A DNA stretch of 64,000 bases from Telmatactis stephensoni (lineage: Eukaryota > Cnidaria > Anthozoa > Actiniaria > Isophelliidae), in contig JALIZF010001821.1 in assembly GCA_029948255.1 (NCBI GenBank), forward strand, positions 1 through 64,000, given 5' to 3'. The first letter of the stretch is position 1; each line of letters begins with the position of its first letter. Made by a program: the position numbers and the translations under genes. Positions 45,001-55,497 of this stretch are shown here, one piece after another. The notes under the pieces were generated by a model. It had not been told where the DNA came from, ran no database searches, and saw only the letters and a program-made list of their open reading frames with translations.

Positions 45001-46029
45001 GGAGATTTGGGTCTTTATCCGGGAGACCGGGAGACAAGGCCCAAAATCTGGAGACTCCCGGATTATCCGGGAGGGTTGGCAGCTATGGTACCATGACATG
45101 TCCACAAAAGTGTTTAAAATTCCTGTCATTAAACTGTGCTGTAACTGGGTGGTGCCATTTTCACAGTCATACAAAATACATGCATCAGGCTCATGTTGTC
45201 AATAGATACATTGTGTAGCTCCAGAAAATATCTGTACCCCCACCACGGAGGGAATTTGTAAATGGGCCCCCAGTATCCTCTAGACCATTTTTCTTCCATA
45301 CAAATTCTGTAATTATGTTCTTTCTCTGATCATCCCCCTCCCCTCCAGAATTTCAAAATTCCTCTGTGGTTGGGGTATGGATATTTTCTGGAACTACACA
45401 TTCCAAATTCATGCTGTAGTCGTACAAAATCTGCTCTCACGTAGTCTGTTGATCAGGATTAATCCAGTTTAGGTAATGTCTTACCGGTATTTGTTTCATT
45501 CCCTCTGCAGTTCTCCACATCAGAACAGCTCCACAAAGATCTATTAATGAGCCATCCATTAGAATATTAGATTCACTGGGCATCTGAAAATATAATGAAA
45601 AAGAAAATAAAAAAATCAATGTGAAACATAATCAAGAATAATTTCATTGTCCAAAGTGACATTATCATGCTTGAAATAAGTAAATAAAAATGCAGTTTGC
45701 AAATACATTTTATGCAGACTGTTTTAGAGTTACAGCAAATAAATTAATATACACTGACATTGAAGGACAAAATCTGGGGGTGGGGGTACTTCTTATCACT
45801 CAGGGCCCCTGGTGATAAAATATTGTATCAATTCAAGTAAACTTACGGGTTTCCCATTTGATGTTGCAGACCGTGTTTCTCGTAAAGTATATACATTTCC
45901 ACATACAGACACTTCTCGCCAGATTCCTGCAGGACAGTTTGAACCTCCTTTAGGATTCATATGTAGAATGCCATTAGTGGTCAAGCCATCCATCATCTTA
46001 TCTTCATTTTGCCATTTGGCAGCTTTTTC
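41917..46029 (-). CDS. PELI: Pellino-type E3 ubiquitin ligase, 3' six exons (partial)
   Basis: Minus-strand exons: 45847-46029, 45485-45583, 44391-44489, 43561-43686, 42677-42787 and 41917-42040. The first five join in phase 0 with good splice sites. They encode the C-terminal part of the FHA-like domain (GIWREVSVCGNVYTLRETRS, DGSLIDLCGA) and the RING-like domain (RPQCPVG, CGHVHG, CPIC, THAFVPCGHVCSE, CPFC). Pellino proteins add ubiquitin to IRAK-family kinases and act in Toll/IL-1 receptor signalling in the cytoplasm. The N-terminal exons are not visible; the next exon should end in a sequence like xFLG before EKAAKW. The final junction is out of phase by one base. Confidence 0.88.
42365..42572. 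mobile_element. 208-bp MITE in the last Pellino intron
   Basis: Terminal inverted repeats CAGGGTCCCCTATACC(TTTT) and (AA)GGGGTATAGGGGACCCTG, about 18 bp. AT-rich interior without ORF. A G-rich GAGGGG tract lies just downstream at 42208-42292. Confidence 0.85.
42677..42787 (-). CDS. PELI: Pellino exon (CGHVCSE)
   Basis: Acceptor ATATCATAG|GTGAGC, donor GCAACT|GTAACT (or six bases on, GTAACT|GTAATA); 37 or 39 codons. Encodes THAFVPCGHVCSEAT. Both donors end in phase 0. Confidence 0.8.
43264..43509. mobile_element. 246-bp MITE with CCCTAAAAGGTA repeats, in a Pellino intron
   Basis: Terminal inverted repeats GGGGTGCTCGAC and GTCGAGCACCCC. The interior has four to five CCCTAAAAGGTAT/C motifs. 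The interior motif resembles that of the element at 36266-36568 but the TIRs differ. Confidence 0.82.
43561..43686 (-). CDS. PELI: Pellino exon (CGHVHG and CPIC)
   Basis: Acceptor TATTCAAG|GAATGTG, donor CTGCAG|GTGAGT, 42 codons. Carries YIKCGHVHGFHDW and RTCPIC, zinc ligands of the RING-like fold. Confidence 0.87.
44391..44489 (-). CDS. PELI: Pellino exon (RPQCPVG)
   Basis: Acceptor ATTTTAG|TCTGAAGG, donor ACTACG|GTTAGT, 33 codons. Contains LNAMRPQCPVGLTTLVFP, the start of the RING-like zinc-binding region. Confidence 0.87.
44502..44665 (+). repeat. CAGTCAGT-rich simple repeat
   Basis: Degenerate (CAGT)n / AGTCAGTC stretch in a Pellino intron. No coding meaning. Confidence 0.75.
44750..45087. 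mobile_element. 338-bp MITE (ATAGCTGCCAACCC TIRs)
   Basis: Left ATAGCTGCCAACCCCC, right reverse complement ATAGCTGCCAACCCTC. The interior has three 37-bp copies of CGATTTTCACGCTCAGTGGG followed by G-runs, and CCGGGAG / ATCCGGGAG motifs. Confidence 0.82.
45212..45400. mobile_element. 189-bp MITE, TGTGTAGTTCC family, second copy
   Basis: Ends TGTGTAGCTCCAGAAAATAT and (reverse complement of right) TGTGTAGTTCCAGAAAATAT, as in the element at 38779-39328 but with a shorter interior. Confidence 0.87.
45485..45583 (-). CDS. PELI: Pellino exon (DGSLIDLCG)
   Basis: Acceptor TATTTTCAG|ATGCCC, donor ATACCG|GTAAGA, 33 codons in phase 0. Contains DGSLIDLCGAVLMWRTAEG. Confidence 0.88.
45847..46029 (-). 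CDS. PELI: Pellino exon (FHA-like wing region)
   Basis: Acceptor TTTTCTCTAG|GAAAAAGC, donor AAACCC|GTAAGT, 61 codons. It encodes EKAAKW, then DGLTTNGILHM and GIWREVSVCGNVYTLRETRS, all strong Pellino signatures. Confidence 0.88.
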
Positions 46030-46473
46030 CTAGAGAAAAAATAAATAAATTAGGATATAAGTAAGAAGTTGGGTTGCCTGTGGAAAAGCTACCACAGGAA
46101 GCCCACCACTACATTCAAGCCACTCAAAGAAAATAATTACTCGTGCCCAGGCCTTTAGGCCGGGAACGAGTTATAAACTGCAAATGTTTTTTTTTTTTCC
46201 TGTGTTCGTCCTGAGGGACCTCTGATTGGTTAAGAACGTAAAAACAATGCCCTTCATTCATCACCTTTAAGCGACAGCGAACGCAAGCCAGGAACTTTAG
46301 GAATGCAAGATGGCCGACTTCAAAGAAAATAGCTTTCAGAGACAGGCTTTTCCTGCAGTAGAACAATGTAATTTGGAGCTTTTAACTCGAGATATACCTA
46401 TATACTTATATGAGCTTCAGAATGGGCTGTTATTTTGAGCTTCATCTCCAATACTTTGACCAAATATCGAACT

Positions 46474-46862
46474 CTAAATGGAGTACTTGAAAGCCGAGGC
46501 CCTCGCGATAACGGCTTCATGCTCCTTTAACATTTCATCTATAACTGATGTTATTGCTTTGTAGAGTGTATTCAGACAGGTGATAGGGCGATGGTCTTTT
46601 GCAGTTGGATTTTGAACTTTATGTATCATGACGCATCTTCCCTTGTTGCCATGCAGGCAGAGATATTTCATTATTCATAATCTCTGTTAATGCAGAAGCC
46701 AATCCTTGATGTAGTTGAGATAGGTTTTTAATCCAGAAATTAGTGATCTTATCATATCCTGGAGCTATCCAGTTCTTCTTTTTCTTTATGCTCTTATAAT
46801 GGAACTCTGGACTGATGACTATTGGTTCAGTTGAGGGGGTTGGCGCATAAAGAGATAGTTCA
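46474..46862 (-). pseudogene. Non-LTR reverse transcriptase fragment, frameshifted
   Basis: Two adjoining minus-strand frames give RT-like sequence. One, from about 46862, includes KKKNWIAPGYDKITNFWIK and ends at a stop near 46628. The other reads HRPITCLNTLYKAITSVI and runs to 46474. The pieces match the start of RT domains of non-LTR retrotransposons (the APGxDxI and YRPITCLxTxYK motifs). Catalytic YADD and the rest are absent. It lies upstream of the visible Pellino exons, probably in an intron. Confidence 0.7.
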
Positions 46863-47443
46863 TTGAAAAAAAATCACTGTGGCTAGTACATATTGAGTCT
46901 ACGAATAAAGAAAACGTTTGTTGAAAGTCGTCCGCTACCGATTGTCTAATAAAGTCTCTAAATAAGTGATACATACATCACATTACACGTACATGCAATG
47001 CTATTTTTAGATCTCAAATGGTCGGATTGTCAATTGAGTGTTAAGCAGTCACAGTTAACACCATACAAATAATGACCTCGATATTAGGTAGTTTTTCTAC
47101 CAAGCTGACTCTTGAAAATTTGTGTATGCTACTCTACCTTTGTGTATTGAAAAAGCATCACGATCTGTTCAATTTAGCATAAAAAAGCGATGGTTAAGTA
47201 AATGGTTAAGCTGCAGTTAATTTCTTTTGGTTCTTTAGAGACATGGCTATTTATCTCTGCTCTACTCACTTAACCGCAGTATTATTTTACAGAAAATGCA
47301 AGAAATAAACTGCTCCTTTTATACAGACTATGAAGAAAGTTGAGGCATTCTAGAATATAAAATACATTTGCTTATCTTAGCTCCTGGAGTAAGAAATAAA
47401 TGTTTATATAGAAGGGTTAACTTGAGTCGTCAACCGCCAGTGC
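46863..47443. other. No gene seen
   Basis: AT-rich spacer between the RT fragment and the Rep-like gene. No inverted repeat, RNA gene or open frame stands out. Confidence 0.4.
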
Positions 47444-48825
47444 TTAACCGTTCATTAGCATATTGTTGTCGGCACAAGCCTTTTGTAGAATGAGCTCTGC
47501 GAAGCAACGTGGGCATGGTGGTGTAATAATTTGTTCTTCTTCAGGACTCAGATGAGTGAACTTGAATACTCTCCACCTAACACGCATCATCTCAGTTTCT
47601 CTCTCATCGATATTTCCACCTTTCACAAAAACGATTTCTTGTTTTCCTGTACAAAATATTGGCGTGTCGGCAGTGAAAGTAATATCTTGCGCATAGTGAC
47701 ATTTTGGAGCTGGTAAATGCACAGTTTGTTCTTCCAAGAGTAGTAACATGTCGTGCCATGCTATTACTTGCGACCACCGGAAGTCATTCAGAAAAATGAC
47801 CTCTGCAGATTCAGCTCCTACCCAGGCAAACGTACTAGTTGCGGGATTAGTAAACGTTTTGTAGATCTTGTTCAGGGGATTTAACAGGAATGTTTTGGCG
47901 GAATAAGCGCCCCCAGTAATTAAAATATTTCTGTATTTGCCTCTACCTTTTATCAGCAGGTCTTGGACTGCACTATTCGTCAGCACATTGCAGACAATAC
48001 CTAGCCACTGACGTTCGCATTGACCCACGCAACTGCCCTCTAAAGCTTTCTGCAGAACCTGCAGACGCGTTAATTTTTGACGCTGAAGCTGTCCCTCTGC
48101 CTCTTCCATATCCCATCCAACTTTTAGTGCCTATGCTACTACTTTCGGTCCCCTGTTGGCAATAAACTGTGCCAAGTCATATTTTCCCGCCTTTTTCTGT
48201 TGATGGGCGAGGGCCAATAACTCCAGTCGCGTCTTAATATTTTTCTTTACCACAAGCTCTGATACATCGTAAATGCTTAGCCTCTTTCTCTTCTTTGACT
48301 TTGTATTCTTTTTAGAGCCTTGTGCAACGGTCTCATTGCTGGTAAGACCTGGATGGTTTTCTGATTGGGCATACGATGGGTCTTCCTTCACCACATATTG
48401 CCAGGCAGTGTGGTAATTAGAGTGTTTGTTGGAGAAGTTAACTTTGATACCATGCTTGTCTGCAAGCCATCTGCGTATCGACAGCCATCTGCGAGCTTGA
48501 ATGAGTTTGACCGCCATGTGATAGTGAAACCCGCTGGTCTTCTTATGTGCCTCCTGGCTGCACACCCAGTACTGAATGAGCCTTGAGTTTCCGCTTACAT
48601 TCCCAAACGCTTCCACAACAATTTTTGCAGATCCGCATTCGCCTGACTGTATATGATGAGGTAGATGGTTCGAACTTGTCTTCCATTCAAATTAGAATCA
48701 TCAAGGCTGGCGATGTCAAAGTGTGAATTTTCAACGGTGGCTGGTTTTCCAGCTGTTTGATTGAGAGCTTCCTCTGTCGTCGCACTACTTTCGAGGGGTA
48801 TCAAACCTGGGATTTCAGCCGACAT
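47444..48825 (-). pseudogene. Rep-like gene: HUH endonuclease plus SF3 helicase, broken twice
   Basis: An intronless minus-strand sequence starts at ATG 48825 (MSAEIPGLIP). The nuclease part has Rep motif I (IYLIIYSQAN), HUH motif II (FHYHMAVKL) and a motif III-like YVVKED. The helicase part has a degraded Walker A (GGAYSAKT, where GxxxxGKT is expected), Walker B-like EVIFLNDFRW, motif C-like PIFCTGK, and a C-terminal Cys pair PPCPRC. Rep proteins nick a replication origin and unwind DNA for rolling-circle replication in CRESS-DNA and parvovirus-like replicons and related transposons. Breaks: a frameshift beside an A-run at about 48610-48620 and one in-frame TAG at 48131. Best read as an integrated replicon remnant or an inactive transposon copy. 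Confidence 0.8.
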
Positions 48826-49223
48826 TATAGTGTTTTTCAGATAGTTGGTTTGAAAAGCTTTTTCTACGACACGTGTACTGGTCGATGTGTTTTCTACTAT
48901 CACAGGGTTGCACTTGAGGACAAAATAAACAATGCAATTACGGCGGGCTGTTGGCGCTATAGTTCACGCTTCGCTGGTTATAAATCCATCAGTAAAGGCC
49001 GCTCAGCAGATTTTTTTTCCACATTTATCTTTATTTTGGTAGCATAGAAAATTATCGAGCTAAAATTTATAGAAATTAAATCTTGCGGGTCTACGATATA
49101 GATTAACGCTGAGGTTTTCTGTGCAGGTTTTTTTGCTCTCCCGCAGAACTCCCACGGGTAAAATTTCAAAGTCTCACTTTAGAGTCACTGCACATGCCCA
49201 CAGTCTCTCCTAGGGTCTCAGAC

Positions 49224-49367
49224 AGCGGCGGCTAAAAGTCTTCGAACACTTCCCTGTACAACGACCCCCTTTCCCCCTATTCAATGTTGGCTGGTTTGCC
49301 GTCGCGCAAGTTAACCAACATTGATTTGAGGGAGAGGGGGGTGTTCGAACAATTTTTGGCCGCCGTT
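49224..49367. mobile_element. 144-bp MITE (AGCGGCGGC TIRs)
   Basis: Left AGCGGCGGCTAAAAGTCTTC then GAACAC, right reverse complement AACGGCGGCCAAAAATTGTTC then GAACAC. The interior carries CAATGTTGGCTGGTTTG and its partial mirror GTTAACCAACATTG. Confidence 0.82.
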
Positions 49368-51500
49368 GGTGATCAACAACATAGATTCCAAAACAGTTTA
49401 CAGTACTTTGTTTAGCAAACATAGTAAAATCAACAAAAATATTAATAAAAAAAATAGTTAGAAGCACAATTAATTGTGCCTCTTTGGATAATAAAAGGAA
49501 CAGCTTCCAAATCCAGTCAGTTTTGACCATGTTGACCTACTACTGTGCAAAATTGGCGCCAAAATTTACGTTCCCTTCAAAGTCGATTTAAAGGGTCTTA
49601 ATCGAGGAATACCTCACGAAAACTATCTTTATCTTACGTACCTTTGTTTAATCTTGTTGACTTGTGTCCTTTGAGCTGTTTTTAGGTCCAAATCAAAAGA
49701 AAGAGGTCCAAAATGCATAGACAACATTTCAAACACCGTTGTCTTTTCGATGAATTAATAATTGGCCAGTAAAATGTTGAGTCAGCGGTCAATGCACAGG
49801 AATCCCGTGCATTTCTCACAATAAACCAATGAAAACACGGTATTTGATCACGTGCGTGATTTGAATAGTAGGCGGTCATTCAGTGAACGTTGGAAGTACG
49901 ATCGAGGAGATAGCGAATACGTTGTACAAAATCCTATATTTTGAGCCTAAAATATGGCCTAAATTATTCTCACATCGAGGAGGAAATATAGAGAAAGCTT
50001 TAATACATTGTTTGAAAGAAGAACAAGCTTCATCAGAGTAGAAATAGTTATTCTACAAGGGCGACAATGGAAGGACGCCGAAGTCTCTGGTAAGTTGAAT
50101 ATTTGATAAGCAATTATATTAATATTGACCGAGTTAATCGTACGAGAAGTCAATTTTAAACCTTCTTATAGGGAAGAAGAAGGTCATCAAAGAGACTCCT
50201 TTTAGGATAGCCATATTTTGTTTTCACTATGACGGGAATATGATTGTTCTTTCGAGTAATTCAGCTCGGGTAATAAGCTTGTACGTACATTGACTTGTGA
50301 TTATGCTTTTAGATGAAAACATTTTAAGATACTTTTATATCTTTTTAGTTAAACTGGAGAATCTTGGATTGCGACTTCAGCGAAGCGGCCAAAAATGTTC
50401 CAAGCTGGGAACCAGTGATCGATGTCCGTTTCTTTGAGGTACTTCATAGCGTACGTCGACTTGTCCTCTGGCTACATTGGTTGCGAACAGTTGGGTGTAT
50501 ATATAAAGGACACTATGAGACACGTTTATTAAGATATCAAGTAGTTAAATGATTCAAGTTAGAAGTCTATATTTAGAGGCTAACGCACGCAGCGAGTGAA
50601 CGCCTCGTGCAGTATTTAAAATTTCTCGTTCATTGTTAGCAAACTCGTGAAGATAAATCCCGATAATTCACGAGCAAAGAGGACGTTAACCTTTTTATTA
50701 TTCAATTTGAATACACTGCAGAAGCAGACTAAAACTGTCAGTCAACATCTAAGATCACTAGAAATAACTCAAGTCACTCAAGTAGTAGGAAAAGGAGAGT
50801 TCTGGGACCGGTGCAGCCGGTACAGCACCCCCCAACCACCACCCCCCCCCCCCCCCCCCTCAGACCCCAACCCGGCAGGGAGGTACCTCCCCTCCCTGGG
50901 GTATGGGGTACGACCCCTCCCCTTACTAGCCCGGTAGGACTACCCCTTTCTGAGGTACGATGGGGTACGAGCGCAGCGAGTTTCCGGGACAGAGATTACG
51001 GGGTTAATGACGTCATTGGTGGTGCAAGAATCACCAGCCGGTCAAGCAGTTTTCTTCCCTTTTGAATCCTCCTAATTCTTAAATCGTATCATATTAATAT
51101 ATTCTTCTAATTCTTTAATGGTATCCAATTGAAGAAGTAGCAAAAGTGGCCACAAAGAATCAAAAGGAGGAAAAAGGGGGTTTGGTTTTTCGCCATAGAC
51201 ATGAAAACGAGGCGACGAAAGCGCAATGATGCGATGAATACAGATTATGCATAGCAATTAGATTTATGACAGGCGATATACCGTGTGTTTAATCTTGTTA
51301 AACAATAAAACCACCAGCACGATTTTGTTTCTCTTTTTGCTCTTTATTCCATAACACATCTAAACGAGTATCCATACAGATTGTATATTGGAAAAATATG
51401 TTCCATCTTGCAAACAACAATAAAAGCTACACACGTTATCTAATCGAATTACAACTGACTTTATCCTAAATTGTGGCTTATATAGAAGGCCAGTATAAGG
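49368..51500. other. Intergenic; possible isolated exon at 50353-50440
   Basis: Mostly non-coding. On the plus strand TATCTTTTTAG|TTAAACTGG opens a frame reading DCDFSEAAKNVPSWEPVIDV up to FFE|GTACTT, which looks exon-like. The nearby ATG with a good donor (50067-50089, CTCTG|GTAAGT) does not join it in frame. A poly-C tract lies at 50840-50859. I would not call a gene here. Confidence 0.3.
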
Positions 51501-51739
51501 CCGGAAAACAGGCTGAAAAGGCCATTACCAGTCTAGAAAGTCCAAAACCAGGCTAGAAAGGCCAAAACCAGGCCAAACGGGTAGGAAAGGTCAGCCAAGC
51601 CAAAATCATAGAGTATTGTATCTCTGTCTGTACAAACATGCCCAAGGCATGTTTAGCCAGTCCTTTGTTATTGATAATGACGTCACAATATGCTCAAAAT
51701 GAAATAATGATGAAAAAACACTATAATTTATCTATTATG

Positions 51740-52060
51740 ATAATCTACACTAGCTAGACTACTAGAATCTACACTAGAGGCTAGACTACTAGAATCTACA
51801 CTAGACTATTATGTCATCGTCCCTACATCGACATCTAGCTAGATTCTAGTAGTCTAGTGTAGATTCTAATAGAGTGATTTTCACCGGACTGTGAAACAAT
51901 TACTAATAGTCAGTGTTTAATAGTGTCTAATAGTTGTAAATTGCAACAAAAGAAAACAATGGGTGCAGAGTCTATTAGTGTCTATTAGCTTAGTAACTAT
52001 TTCACAGTCCGGTGAAAATCACTCTAGTCTATTGTAGATTCTAAGTACCCCTAGGCTTTA
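51740..52060. repeat. Nested palindromes of CTAGACTACTAGAATCTACA
   Basis: TCTACACTAG / CTAGTGTAGA motifs occur several times in both orientations at 51745-51870 and once more at 52027-52042, on either side of a 155-bp MITE. The outer repeat was split by that insertion. Confidence 0.8.
51871..52025. mobile_element. 155-bp MITE with near-perfect 27-bp TIRs
   Basis: AGAGTGATTTTCACCGGACT continuing GTGAAAC at the left is mirrored by TTTCACAG plus TCCGGTGAAAATCACTCT at the right. The interior has TAATAGTGTCTAATAG / CTATTAGTGTCTATTAG. The long, clean TIRs suggest a recent insertion. Confidence 0.9.
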
Positions 52061-52720
52061 AAAACATAACATCAATTTACAAATTTAATCGATTTACTCG
52101 CCTTTCAAGACCTCTCAAGTTGACTCAGTATTCAGTTCTTGTAAGAGCTAGCTTCAGTCCCTTTCATCAGTGGTAAAAACGACATAAAATATATTTTGAA
52201 GTCGAAAATTATAAACAGATCTTTCTTAACTTCGGGTTAGTAATATTTTGGTTTCACGTGAAGAATCAAAAACCACTGCGTCCGGTATGGTAAGTCAATT
52301 TTTTGTCTCCATTGAGAAGGACAAAATCGTTCTTCGCCCACTAGGGCTGGGAACTTTTTGTCTTTTTGCGAGTGTTTAAATAAAGGTTCAAACGCTAGGG
52401 CGAGGGGCCTGAGGTCTTGAATTTCAATGCAAATCCGAGCCCGCGCGTTTGAAGTGGTTTAAAAACTAACCAAACCCTATTTTTATTGTTTCAATGCAAA
52501 AAGTCTAGAAATAAGAACTCAAATCATCGGATTTGAGTTATAGTATCAAATCTGAGTTATATCGAGTGATTTATATTTGCATTAGATTAACGTCGAACAA
52601 TAGCTAAAATGCAATACAATACAATACGTTTATTAGTAATTCCCAGAGGGGATTTTGAATACTAATTTACAAAATGTGTGTTGAGATAAAGCTTCTTAAT
52701 ATTCCATCATGGTCGACGAT

Positions 52721-52795
52721 TTACCGGATAGCATAGTGGTAAGTGAATGGACTAAGATTCAACGGGTTGAGGGTTCGAGGCTCGGTAGGGTCGAT
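52721..52795 (+). ncRNA. tRNA-like SINE head candidate
   Basis: Box A-like TAGCATAGTGG at 52730-52740 and box B-like GGTTCGAGGCT at 52772-52782, about 42 bp apart, the usual internal Pol III promoter spacing. The acceptor and anticodon stems do not pair well, so it is not a functional tRNA. A tRNA-derived SINE is likelier. A (CAATA)n run lies upstream at 52611-52628. No clear A-tail follows. Confidence 0.45.
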
Positions 52796-53188
52796 ATGTA
52801 AGATATCATTTGCGATTTTTTTAAGATCAGAATAGTCAATTCCTTAAATTTTAAGACTTTCTGACTTCTAGTGTGTGTCTAAAATCTCAAATGCAGTGCA
52901 TTGAAGGTAAAACTTCTCAAATGTGTGTAATGTGCGTATGGCATGACTAGCAACTTGGTAAAAAACTTGATGCAGGTCTTGAATTCAAAATTCAAAACCT
53001 GTCCCGGGTCTTCCCCCGAAATTCAAAACCTACATTAAACAAAAGGAATATAGTATTACAACCATTTATCTAAATTTGTGTGCATATGGTGCAAATTATT
53101 TTCTTGCTTGTAGGGTAGAAGCCATCTTCTCAATTAAATAGTCATTTCCAGTTATTTCTTTGTAAACGGCGATCCAGCATACTAGCCT

Positions 53189-54234
53189 GCCGGGGCCAAC
53201 CACCCCCCCCCCCCCCCCCCCCCGAAATGGATCATTTAAGAATCATTTTCTGATAACTTTCTAAGCATTAGATGTATTTTGATGAAACTTTTTCAATGAA
53301 ATAAAACCATTCTGGAAAATTTTTCTTGGTATTTTGATGACACAAGGTTGATACTATGACGTCATTATCAATGTTGCAATTTTTTAACAATTTTTCAAAT
53401 TATGAATTCAATTTTTCTAAGTGATCAGTTTGAAAGGTACCGTCCAGACGAGTTCAAATCTGAAAACCGTTTTACGATAGCATCAATATTTGATGAGTTA
53501 TGAGAAATTCAATAATGGACAAACCACCCCTCCCCCCTCACCCAATTTCTTTAGGAAGATTTAGGAAAACAAACCTCTTGGTAAAATTTTTTCTGTAATG
53601 ATTTAAATCAGTCTATTTTTGCCTTAAAATACTATACTAAATGTTTTCTAAAATCGTATGATTTTCGTTCTCAATGTGGAGATATTAAGGAAAGTTTCGT
53701 CATGACGTCATATGATGACGTCACAAGATTTTAACTTTTTGTTTAAAACAGACAATAAGAGAAAGTTGTTCCCAAATGTGTGTCGCATCTTTTCGTGCTA
53801 GACAAGTACTACATATGTAAATTGTATTTGGTCTTGATACAACGATAGAAATATACAAAAATAATTAATTTTGAAATTCCTCAATTTTATGACGTCATCA
53901 AAAGCAACTAAAATTTTAAAAATTATATCTTCTCACATATTTATGCTATCAACAATCTGTTTTCGGCATACATCTCCTCGTTATCTAGTCTTTCATTTTG
54001 CTCACATAAATGTAGATTAATCCTTGTTTGTAACATCATCAAAAAGTTGCAACATTTCTGGTGACGTCATAATATCGACATTTTCTGTCAAACGTCAATC
54101 AAAATGTTGCGGCGTACAGTGTCTCGCAATAGCCAAAGTTTAGTCCAGAAACTCCTTTTCGGTCAAAAAATATAAGGAAATATATATTTTTGTCACCCTG
54201 TGATGAGCCATTTGGGGGGGTGGTTGGCCCCAGC
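53189..54234. mobile_element. 1.05-kb TIR element bounded by GGGGCCAACCACCCCCC
   Basis: Left end GCCGGGGCCAACCACCCCCC, right end reverse complement GCTGGGGCCAACCACCCCCC. The interior is AT-rich with five (A)TGACGTCA(T) sites and no ORF. The left TIR has expanded into a poly-C tract. Probably a non-autonomous transposon. Confidence 0.82.
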
Positions 54235-55497
54235 GTGTAGTGTGTTCGACCGGGAATCATTTGGCGTGACCGTAACATGAATTGGCATCCGGATAATTTG
54301 TCATGTAGTCTTCACCAGTGTCCACTCGATCGTCACACTCCCATCTAGTTTCAGTGTCACATCTTGATTTAATTTTATCAACGCTAACTGTTTGAACTCG
54401 TCCTTTCTGCTTCCCGCATTGAGTGCAAAACGTCCGCCATATTGACACGGGAATACATAGTTCCCAGTCCAGACCGAGCCATGGTATGCAAGAGAGTCAC
54501 GTGACAGGGCTATGTACTAGACAAAGAAAGTATACTTTTAGCGGAGAAAAATAACATTTTATCGACCAAACTCTGCAAATTGTTTTATCACAAAATATTG
54601 TACACTGTGTAAAGTAGGAGCAAGCTCGAACTATAAAATTTAACAATATTATCGGTCGAAAAAGCCGGCATGAACAGTGGTAAAATGGCTGTTTGAAAAT
54701 CCACGAGTTATTGTGACGGGTCGAATATGCAAATGAGTCAGGTTACTACTTCGTGTATGACAACACCTATTCAATCTATCTATTGTCTAACTAGAATGGT
54801 GCCATACATTAAGTAGTAAGCTATTGTGTCACTCTATAACACTCACTTTCCTGTAAACTTCCGGTCTGTGATTAAACTTTACTTCCGGTCTATTCTTGAT
54901 AATACGATACGGTGCTAACTTGCGTTAGAGTCGTTTTCGTATGAGTGGGAAATACCGTACCGTATCGTAACTGTACCAGTATCATAGTTTCTATAAAAAC
55001 ATTCAAAATTCTTGCTGTAACCGTATCGTATCATAGGTCGTACGGTGTTCCCTCTCATACTCTATAATAATTTTCGGCGGCCAGTATAGCACTCGGGAGG
55101 CTTTGAACGTAATGTAACTGTTTTAGATTTGTGTACAAGCAACAATTTTTAGGCACACGATCTATAAGCTGGGTAATACAAGTTTTTAACATTACCTCGT
55201 GCTCTACATGTAAGTTACATGTACGTACACGGGTCTGCACTCCGCGAAGATTGATTGTACGTGTCGGTTGTTAGGCGAAATTGCCCGCAATAGATTTGAA
55301 TAAATGATTTTTTATTCATTGCCACATTCTGTATTGAACTACTCTCAGTAATTTTCATCGCATCTCCAATTTGGTCGAGCTGTTCGATATACTCGAATGT
55401 GAAAATCGTGAAAACAATGGACTTTGTAGTCGTTGTCTTCAAACAACAAAAATCGTCGCAAATCCACTATCAACGAGTCATCCAAGGTCAGTTCTCT
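54235..55497. other. Intergenic; dispersed CGTATGAG repeat at ~54930-55068
   Basis: TTTTCGTATGAGTGGGAAAT near 54930 and CCCTCTCATACTCTA near 55055 form weak inverted ends around CCGTACCGTATCGTAAC and TAACCGTATCGTATC. This is a relative of the sequences at 20520, 32219 and 45120. A minus-strand frame at 54257-54490 has good codon flow (RTFCTQCGKQKG) but no recognisable domain or splice context. Confidence 0.45.

Noticed and set aside
46124..46366. 80-codon minus-strand frame
   Set aside because: Covers a CCAGGCC hairpin fragment and a poly-T tract; not protein-like.
50067..50089. Possible first exon with a strong donor (CTCTG|GTAAGT)
   Set aside because: Joining it to the exon-like sequence at 50353 creates an immediate stop; no other partner found.
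54257..54448. Frame with RTFCTQCGKQKG, reminiscent of the start of ribosomal protein eL42
   Set aside because: The similarity stops after about ten residues and the rest does not fit that family; no splice context.
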